From the NCBI GenBank assembly GCA_037179385.1, contig CM074179.1, forward strand, positions 434,001 to 498,000: a stretch of DNA of 64,000 nt. Direction: 5' to 3'. The first letter of the stretch is position 1; the number at the start of each line of letters is the position of its first letter. The notes beneath the pieces were generated by a model, which worked only from the letters and a program-made list of their open reading frames with translations, had not been told where the DNA came from and ran no database searches. Both the position numbers and the translations under genes were made by a program. The stretch is from Holothuria scabra. Lineage: Eukaryota; Echinodermata; Holothuroidea; Aspidochirotida; Holothuriidae. This document shows, one piece after another, positions 55,926 to 64,000 of this stretch.

Positions 55926-58900
55926 TAAATTTGTTCTTTAGTGCCAGCTGACAGCTACGGTACTATACATACAGTAATAACTGTCAGAGTACTTTAGTTT
56001 TCTTTTTACATCAAGGTTTGGACAGCTTAAGTAAACCATTGGTGTGTGAAAAATTCAATCTAATATTTTAAAGAGGTTTTAAAGAAAAACTGGTAATAAA
56101 GTGGGAAAATTTTAATCAGATATTGCATAAAGGTTGTAATCCGTCGAAATGTCACAACTATTTATGAAGGAGTCTCAGAATTGGCAAATTTATGAGTCTT
56201 GAGTAAACCTTCATAAGCCTTTGGTTGATTGATTACTGAAACTGCTATATAATTACAGTACCATAGAAAAATATGTGCAAGTTGCTTGTAACCTTGCCTC
56301 CCCAGTGGGCTGAAGGGTTAAGAATTCAGGCCCTGAAATTTAAGGGGTGAGAATATGATCGCACTCAATCACTCATCTCAAATCACTGTTAGGTTTGTCA
56401 TGTTCTTACACATGAGTGAAGAATGCTAGCTGATGTAAACCTATTGAAGTTTATTAAAAAGCATTCCTGCCCATAATTTTGTCAAGAGTGTGATGTGTAG
56501 CACACCCGGAAATTCTAAAACACAATGCCTGTAGAATACACTGTATGGATGTCTTCTCTGGTATTCCTTGCCTGTCAGAAGGGGAGAACTTGTAAAAAAT
56601 ATGATCTGTGATTGATTTGAGAACTTTGAATTAAACTTTTGTATAGCTACAATCCGTGATGACAAAAATGATTGGACAAAGCAAGCAAAACAAGCAATGT
56701 ACGGATCACCATCCCCCACTCCCCCATTCAATGTTGTGGCAGGCCAAGGCTTCCTGAAACTTCAAACATTGATACATGGAGCAGGATTCGTCTCCATGTG
56801 TTTTTGTCGAGAATTGTACTCCCTGCTGATACTGCATAAAACACATTTGCATTGGTCACAGTGTTCCTTTATATCCCATGTAACTGATTAACTAGCTCTT
56901 TCATGCCATTTCATTCTGAAGGATAAATCTAAAAGCTATTGCACATACAGGTAGTTAGACTTTTTTCTTCCTTCTTATGATGTGTGAAGCAGAAGTTGCT
57001 GAACTAATTTTCATTTTCTAAAGGTGATAAATTATATCCCATGTGCAATGATTTTTGCTTGAAGGCAATGGTATGATTAGAATAAAAAGTACAAGAGGGA
57101 GATTGATCAAAGAGTGTGTTTGGAAACCTACTAATTGTAAATCTGTATCAGGTGTTTTCCTATCTTAAATGTAAATCAAGAATTGATTACCTTTAGGCAT
57201 GGATTATTCCCCGTGTATTGTTAGCTATCAGTAGTTTGTATGCTAAGCTTGTTGAGCTTGCTCAAGATTTGTAAGTATGTGTGTTCTTGGGACTTTTTGG
57301 GAAGCTGGTCTGCAGTGATGTTTTTCACTATTCATTGGTGGGGGGGTAATTACTGTAGTGAAATAAGAGTCCCTTCCCCTTGTCTGGTATAATCTTTCTC
57401 TACAGGGAAGAGAGAATATTTTTACCATTGCATTCTGCAGGGAATACTTGTTTGCAGATTGCTGGAAATGAGTATTTATGAAGCTGTGTTATGAGGTTTT
57501 GAGGATTTCTTCTGTTCATTACTTAGAAGTTTGTTTAAAGGCATGTTGTTGTAACCTGAACTACATTTTCTTGCCCACAAAAAACAATCTACCTTACAAA
57601 ATATTGTATTATTGCAAGGGCTTAGCTGCAGGGAAACTTGCCTAGTGAGATCTTATGTAAAAGGATTTTGCTTTCCTGGACTATTTTCTGAGGTAGGGGT
57701 TAATTGGGGGAGGGGGGATCATAGCAATGAAAGATTAAATACTGATCATAACATACTATCCTTCTGAATCATATTAATATGCTATAAGAAAGAACTGTGA
57801 TCATGAAGGGAACAATGACAGTGTCAACCATTTTTCTAGGGCTATGAAAATTGACTGGAATATGCCAGCCAATGGATTTCAAAATGTATAGTAAAATGCT
57901 TTGGGGATGTATGTAATATGTAATTGAAGAGCTCTCACTGACCCCCAATTTTAGACTTATAATTTAATTGCATTGCTGCATTAATTTTGTATTTGAAAAA
58001 CAGTTTAATGCAAGGAAGTGCTTTGGTGCAGTGATATAATCTGTACTGTAGGATTGCTGTTTGTTTTAAGGAAATTAATTTTGACAGCTGTGCATGCAAA
58101 TTTAGAACCGTGCTACCCTTTATATGAACCTTGTCTTATTTTCGTGACATTTATTTGCTTTTCTACAACAATATTTTGAGACAATGAAAAGCAAAGGTTT
58201 GAAAATGTAAAGTTAAAAGAAAATTATTGCTGTGTTAAGGAGGTTTTCTTAAAAAAAACCTTTTGGGCTTAAAGACAATATTACACACCATTGTTCAGTC
58301 AGCTGTGCATTTAAAATCACTTTATTAAGGGAAACATGGACCACTTAAAATGGCACCATTTCATATTAGGATGGTTGCAAAACAGTTTAATGACATCAGC
58401 TGTTAGAGTCATGTGGATGGCTTTTTGAGAGATTGAAAATTTATGGGTAACATAATCTTTAAAGATTCAAAATCCATCAGAGTACAGTAGTATTCAGGCG
58501 ATTTACAGTGGAAGAAAATGTTAAAAATTAGAAGAGAAACAAGCTACATTAGTTGGAAGATTTTCAGCTGTACGCTTCAGGGTGTTGTGTCTGTTCATTG
58601 TCAAGACATTCGTGCTACATTTGATGAGTCAGCAGTATTCAGCAGCTCTTGTTTCCAGGGATTTAATCACGTTTTTCCTCTCTCATCAAGTTTTTACTGC
58701 ATTTCAAAGCCTCCAAGCGAGCTGCGTGCCAAAAATTTTAAAATAATGTGTGTTGCCTATGATTAAGAAGGAAAGCAGAAATGGGAGTCGGGTATATCCA
58801 GGAGTGTTTAGGTTTTCTAGTAACGTGTGGCTATGGATTTATTTTTTCCTTTCATTGTCAGATAAAGTCACCTGCTGCCGGTGATATTTAATGAAAGCTG

Positions 58901-60146
58901 TGAAGGGTAGCTTAAAATAAAGGATGGAATAGCAACTCATAGAAAAGATCAAAACTGGGTTGGTCATTATTTGAATTTCTGTAGGTTAATTTGTGGATCT
59001 GTTATGATTCACAGTTTGGAAAAAAGGACATTTAAAGGGGATTTTATATTACTTTGATAGATTGGTAGTGGCACGCATTAGTCAATAACTTAGTCTGGTC
59101 ATTGCTCAGTGACATAACTAGACTTTTTACCTTTGAATTTCATTTTGGAGGGAAAGAGGAAATGGGGAGGCAAGTCATTTGACTGAGGGAAGGGGGGTTT
59201 CATCCCCTTGCCCTTTGGTAACATCTGTGTCAGTGCTGTGTACCATTCTCAATATATGCTGAACCCAGCAGAGTTGTCCAGGTCAGAGAAGCTATTGAAA
59301 TTGAATGGAAATTTGAGATGTGGAAGTTGTACTGTATTTGGAAAAAGTTAAATATGTTGGAGGCGAATTTTCATTCTGGAAACTGTTTGTCAACTATTCT
59401 GAAACAGAGAAGTTTGTCCTGAACAAGTTTGGGAACATTTCAATTGGGTGATTAAATTGAAAGGGTAACAGTAGATGCAGTGTTGTGTGAAGGATTTTGA
59501 TGGTGGGGGCACATAACCTGTGAATCCCCTGACTGGCACGGATTTTGATGACCTTTTTTTTTTTTTCACTTTTCTGAACATCAGTTCTTTATGACCTACT
59601 TGTGCTCTATTGGTGAAATTTTTTTTTTTTTTTTTTTTATGGACAACCATTTTTCTGTTCCCATGGGGGCCGGTGTGTGGTTAAGGTTTGAATGCTCAGT
59701 GTGTCTCTTTCAAACATTTTCCTCTTCCTCAAACCTGTAAATCTCCTGACTGAGTGATTTTCCCCCAACTGACTTTGGAGGTGGGGGCCTGTGCCCCCTC
59801 CCCCTCCCTTTTAAACATGCTACTGAGTAGATGTAGTCAATTCAGTACCCTAACCAATATCTTGATTAAATCGGTCAAGCTATACTAACACATATATGTT
59901 TGCGTTTTACTGGGTTTTTTCTGTGTTTTAATTGGGGATTACTGTATATATGCCATTGGACAAGATTTTATTCCATGCATTGTTTCAGAGAAATATGCTG
60001 GTTATTAACATGACTGTTACTTAAGAGTACATGGATCAAAGAGGTATGTCAGTAAGCATAGATCATACAGTATGTATGATGGAGTGTTTAGCCTAATGCC
60101 TTGACAGTGAGGCAAATTGCAGCACATAAAATTACATGCAGAAGTT

Positions 60147-60444
60147 AAAGGCCCATTTCTCTCACCCAAACAGTACCAATTCTCCTAACCTTCTTACTGA
60201 AGCTCCTCCCACAATTGTCTGAAATTCATCCTCCTCCAGACACAATTTCAGTTTCTTGCTTCAGGGTGAGTATTAGAAAAAACAATTTATATAATCAAAA
60301 CACTCTCAGTATGCATGCTGTGTAATATAAGCTTTGGCACTCTGCATTTTTCGAATTAGCTGTCAATCAAAAAGCTGAGCCAATTGAGAATTCTGGTACC
60401 TGGGTACCAAAATTGTACTTTGGAGTGAGAGGTTTGGCCCTTTT
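60147..60444 (+). mobile_element. Family-1 MITE, full copy
   Basis: Left AAAGGCCCATTTCTCTCACC, right GAGTGAGAGGTTTGGCCCTT; the termini are inverted over about 20 bp. The interior has CAGTACCAATTCTCCTAACC, TCATCCTCCTCCAGACACAA, GCTTCAGGGTGAGTAT, GTGTAATATAAGCTTTGGCA and GCTGTCAATCAAAAAGCTGA. It is one of the two best copies for a consensus. Confidence 0.85.
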
Positions 60445-60711
60445 AAGCGGTTTTGGTAGAATGTCTTAAGTAATTGAAAGTTGTGGTGAATCTGCTGTAT
60501 GACTTTGTTTTGAAAACACTGGTGAAGTTTTTTCTCTTTCCTTTTTTCCCCCCTGAAAGTAGAAGATTGAAAAACTAGAAGACAACTCAAATCATGGAAA
60601 ATTTTAACTGTTTTGGGATGAGAGAGTTAAAAAGTAAATGACTGGCCATATTTATATGAAGGAATTTGCATTGGTATTGACTACATGTTTGCATTTATTT
60701 TTATATTACAG

Positions 60712-60832
60712 TGGATTGTTGGGATGGTATCAATAATGAGCCAGTCATCTATCATGGACATACCTTTACCAGTAAAATACAGTTCAAAGAAGTGATAGAA
60801 GCAATAGATAAACATGCATTTGAAACTTCAGA
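60712..60832 (+). CDS. PLCD: Phospholipase C delta-like, exon E (X domain, catalytic Asp and His)
   Basis: Acceptor TATTACAG, donor GTAAGT; the exon enters after one leftover base from exon D and leaves two. It encodes [20 protein letters not shown], then [20 protein letters not shown] and E. The Asp of L-D-C-W-D-G is 32 residues, and the His of Y-H-G is 45 residues, after the exon C histidine, matching Asp343 and His356 of rat PLC-delta1. The next calcium ligand, Glu390, is predicted about eight residues beyond this exon, outside the window. G-H-T replaces the common G-Y-T and I-Q-F replaces I-L-F, ordinary divergence. The exon shows no disabling change. Confidence 0.95.
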
Positions 60833-61220
60833 GTAAGTATCGTATATTCCCTAATAAATGCCCCTGGGGGTGTTACATTTGGGAAAAGGGGGCTATTTAT
60901 GTAAGGGTATATTTTAATAGAAAATTAACTTACAGCTAGAACCTACACTAGTGTTATTGTTGTGTTTCTAAAACTTTGATGTGTCATGTGTGGATCTGCT
61001 TGTGAAAAGGTAAACTGTTTTTGACATTAGGCTACTGTTGTAACCTCAAAGTTAGGCTTAATCTCTGGTTAGGGCCTATAGAGTGTGGAGGCCTTGGCCT
61101 TCGCAGTTGTGAAAATTTTTGAAGGGGGCATTTATTAGAAGGGGGCCCTTTTTAGGGAATATAAGTATATATCTCCACTGTTCCTTCTTACCCTCCAACT
61201 GGTGTAATCCCTACTTACTT

Positions 61221-61521
61221 AAAGGCCCAATTTTTTCACCCCAAACAGTACCAATTCTCCTAACCTTCTTACTTTAAGCCCTTCCCACAATTGTATGAAA
61301 TTCATCCTCATCCAGTCACAGTCTCAGTTTATTACTTCAGGGTGAGTATAGAAAAGCTCAATGTGTATAATCAAAACACTCTCAGTACAGTTCATGCTGT
61401 GTAAAATAAGCTTTGGTATTCTGCATTGTTTGAATTAGCTGTCAATCAAAGAGCTGAGGCAATTGAGAATTTTGGTAAACCCCTACAAGAATTGGTTCTG
61501 GGTGAGGGGATTGGGCCCTCT
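61221..61521 (+). mobile_element. Family-1 MITE, full copy
   Basis: Left AAAGGCCCAATTTTTTCACC, right GGTGAGGGGATTGGGCCCTC. It is about 301 bp with every internal landmark of the 60147 copy in order: CAGTACCAATTCTCCTAACC, CACAATTGTATGAAATTCAT, TATTACTTCAGGGTGAGTAT and GCTGTCAATCAAAGAGCTGA. The two copies are about 0.8 kb apart in the same orientation, flanking exon E (60712-60832). Confidence 0.85.
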
Positions 61522-62737
61522 AAGTCTGTGACAAGCTTCTTATTAATGCCACAGAGTCAGTGCTGTGTGCAAACTAGGCCTGAACAGGTTTAGTCTTTGT
61601 CACACCTTAGTACCTCATATTCGCACCTGCAGTTGTCATTTACACAAAATTTGCAATATAAGGTCAGCCTATACAGGAGATCATTCTCCTAAGCCTGGGA
61701 ATTAAAAATGACTTTTAATTTGATTTCAAAAGATATTGTCATCGAGAATGGAAAGTTGATGGAAATGACGCTTAAAGGTGGGAACATGAGGTATAAGTAT
61801 TAAGGCTAGTAGATCTTCAAACTAAGTGGATTTAGATCTTTCTTTGTTGTCATTACTCAGGTTTCCCACGCAGTAGGGACTTTGGGAAAAGCTTAGCATT
61901 TTATTGTTGTATTGAAAACTGTTGAATTAAGGGTGTTTGGTCTTGAAACTTACCATATGGTCATGAAGTTTGAAAAAACTTACATGTAACTCTTAAACTT
62001 ACAATTGCTGGGATTATGTTTTGTATGTGTATTTGACAATTGGGAGAATACAGTAGTAATTATTGGAGGCCATATACTTCTAAACTAGGTAAGATTTTAT
62101 GTATTCTATGTCTGGGTTATTGATAATCTAGTCTGTTGAAAAGCAAATTTTGTAGACTTGTATTGTTTAACTGGTAGCTAAAACTCTTTTGCCCTAGCAG
62201 TTATGGCATTTTGTCAGCTGGGAGATTGAGAATTTGAAATATTAAGGCCACTGGTACCAATCCCCAAAATAGATGTTCATTTGCTCCATTAATCTTTTTA
62301 ATAGCTGTACACATTCTGCATGCATACTGCAGCTGCATTTAACCTAATCAATACAACATCCTCCAAAAATGGGTGTTCTTTACCTCATTAATTAAACTAC
62401 AGGAGCAATAAAACAATGAGACAAGAACTCTGTGTTTTCTGCAATTATTTGAACCTAACTGTACATTATGTTAGCTGAGTGAGTGATAAAGTCTGTACCT
62501 TTGATGAGGGTAAATACAGATGAAGTGTTTTGTTCAGGAGATAATTCAAATAAACTGTCCAAGGTAAGATTATAAGTCACTTTGTGTGTAATTAGCTATG
62601 GCAGCAGACACACAGGTGACAAATACTTCCTATTTGTCTCAATAGCATCATGTACAAGCTTACTGAATCTGTCGAGATAAAATGAAGAATTAAGCCATAA
62701 AAATACTATCTGTAGTGAGTCTTTGCTGAAGATGATT

Positions 62738-62870
62738 AAAGGCAGTCAATTCTCACCCTAAACTACAATTGCTGTTGTAATCTGCAGAAATTCTTTTGTC
62801 AGTTATTTGATTGACAGCAACTCCCTCAAAATGCAGATTACTGTAGTTCTACAGCATGTAATGTTTACTA
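62738..62870 (-). repeat. Half copy of family-1 MITE
   Basis: AAAGGCAGTCAATTCTCACC, ACTACAATTGCTGTTGTAAT and TTATTTGATTGACAGCAACT follow the minus-strand order of the family's right half. The other half is missing or too diverged. Confidence 0.55.
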
Positions 62871-64000
62871 AGGGGAGACGTCCAAAATACCTACGTTCGT
62901 TTGAGTGCAGCTTCGTTCAAATGCAATCATGTGCATGCCCAAACACTTCAAGGAACGAACATGCTCCCATTTGAACGATTGCCGCGAAGAGCAACGTCCA
63001 AATGCGTTCACTGAATGAGGGAAGATTTTTAATCCTCTGAGCAACACAATGGTCTTGCATAACAATGGGAACAAAAGAATATCGATCTGGCGGAGCACTC
63101 AGTTTATCTTTAGCTGAGTGATGTTATTTTCGTTCAGCTTCGTTTGTTTGCATTCATTTGAGTTCTTTTACGATTGGTATAGTATATCTTTTATAAGCAC
63201 ATGTAATACCCGTTTGCGGGCGGCGGTAGTTTTTGTCACGCTGCATGCTGTTGAGTTCAATTCCCTCTGGCATGGTTCTGTTTCGTTCGCATGAGCGCAA
63301 CTTCGTTCTGCCACGTTCGCACATTCTAACATTGTTCTTTGACTTGCATGACTTGATTTTATTTAATTACTAATACTTCATTAATTTCGTATACTAGTTT
63401 AAACTTTTGTTCATTTATTTGTGATGTCGATTTATTGGGTATTTTGTTTTTCAAAGCAATTACGATCGTTCAGCTCTGTTGTCTTAACGATTAATATACC
63501 ACTGATTGAGAAACATGTTAAAAAAAAACGGGAAGGAAACCAGACCTCCTAAAGAGACCCCCATTTCATGGCTCATGGGTTTGGCGGACGTGAGCACGCG
63601 TATCTGTTGGTCTCCGCAAACCTTTCTCACTTTCCGTAGAGTGCTTTAGCCAACGATCCCTTCGACATGTTTTTAATTTCAATTCAAAATAGGCTACCAA
63701 AGGGGTCTACAGGTAGCCGGCCAAAAATCATAAAATTGAGTATCGTCGTAAATTATCAAATGGTATTCAATTCATTTGATACATTTCGGCGGTCAACGTT
63801 CAAATAAAAACATGAAGCCTAGACTTGGATGTTCAAACCACAGCCAGGGCGCTCAAAAAATCATCACGTCTACTAGAAAAATGTTTAAAATGTTAACGAC
63901 CTTATTTTGGGTTTAGATAATGCATCATGTAATGAACTTATTTGCAAAATAATGATACATTTGCTTAATGCGCAGCATTTAATAGAAAACTTAAGAGTCG

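Larger units (their letters stand above)
49442..60711 (+). other. Intron of 11.3 kb between PLC exons D and E
   Basis: GTAAGT at the donor and TATTACAG at the acceptor, phase 1. It carries the hairpin at 49480, the Ty3/Gypsy element (50012-54234) in the same orientation as the gene, family-3 repeats near 55.2-55.9 kb and a family-1 MITE at 60147. The stretch 55930-60140 is otherwise featureless AT-rich sequence with several poly-T and poly-A runs (for example near 59560 and 59620). Confidence 0.75.
60833..64000 (+). other. Downstream intron sequence of the PLC gene, to window end
   Basis: Begins with the GTAAGT donor of exon E. I found no exon carrying the next expected motif (P-V-I-L-S-L-E-N-H-C type) before 64000, so the intron continues past the window. 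It contains a full family-1 MITE (61221-61521) and half of another (62738-62870). The end, 62870-63760, is richer in CG dinucleotides and in repeated GTTCG motifs but shows no recognisable gene. Confidence 0.65.

Noticed and set aside
56441..59650. Scattered 60-96-codon frames in the distal intron
   Set aside because: No splice context, no motifs, and lengths expected by chance in 64 kb.

Overview
The window is animal nuclear DNA. It is AT-rich and intron-dominated, packed with small non-autonomous transposons, and its only supported host gene is split into short exons separated by introns of 10-19 kb with GT-AG borders. There is no bacterial-style gene arrangement. The mix of hAT-, piggyBac- and other TIR-type MITEs, a tRNA-headed SINE with a tetranucleotide tail, CR1-like LINE ends and a Ty3/Gypsy element suggests a marine invertebrate, perhaps an echinoderm or other invertebrate deuterostome. 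That phylogenetic placement is inference only.

Host gene. Five consecutive exons on the + strand (5877-5940, 25394-25487, 38707-38824, 49356-49441, 60712-60832) join in compatible phases. They encode about 161 residues of a phosphoinositide-specific phospholipase C, covering the end of the EF-hand region and the first half of the catalytic X domain. The sequence is closest to the delta class. The spacing of the catalytic His, Asn, Glu, Asp and His matches rat PLC-delta1 exactly (0, +1, +30, +32, +45). The PH domain and first EF hands lie upstream of the window; the rest of X, plus Y and C2, lie downstream. Nearly everything else in the window is intron of this gene.

Layout. 1-5876: upstream intron with MITE and SINE relics. 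5941-25393 (19.5 kb): minisatellites, paired MITEs, tandem 110-bp palindromic MITEs, a U2 snRNA-like relic, SINEs, a perfect-looking 169-bp palindrome and a hAT element nested in another TIR element. 25488-38706 (13.2 kb): a 28-bp minisatellite, a 1,336-bp (TCAG)n array that starts exactly at the tail of a SINE, more SINEs, and a G-rich 37-bp minisatellite. 38825-49355 (10.5 kb): a candidate 1.26-kb TIR element, a piggyBac-type MITE with TTAA sites, a tandem duplication carrying LINE 3' ends, a SINE whose tRNA-like head is triplicated, and a MITE ending about 30 bp before the next exon. 49442-60711 (11.3 kb): a Ty3/Gypsy element in sense orientation that keeps most of gag-pol and the 3' LTR but has no 5' LTR. 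60833-64000: downstream intron with two full copies of the commonest MITE.

Two short, coding-looking stretches outside the phospholipase gene (minus strand 22130-22326; plus strand 39355-39492) have splice-like borders but no recognised family. I found no CRISPR array, no intact tRNA or rRNA gene and no clearly new functional system. The most notable observations are the SINE-seeded giant microsatellite, the U2-like relic and the nested or duplicated transposon structures.
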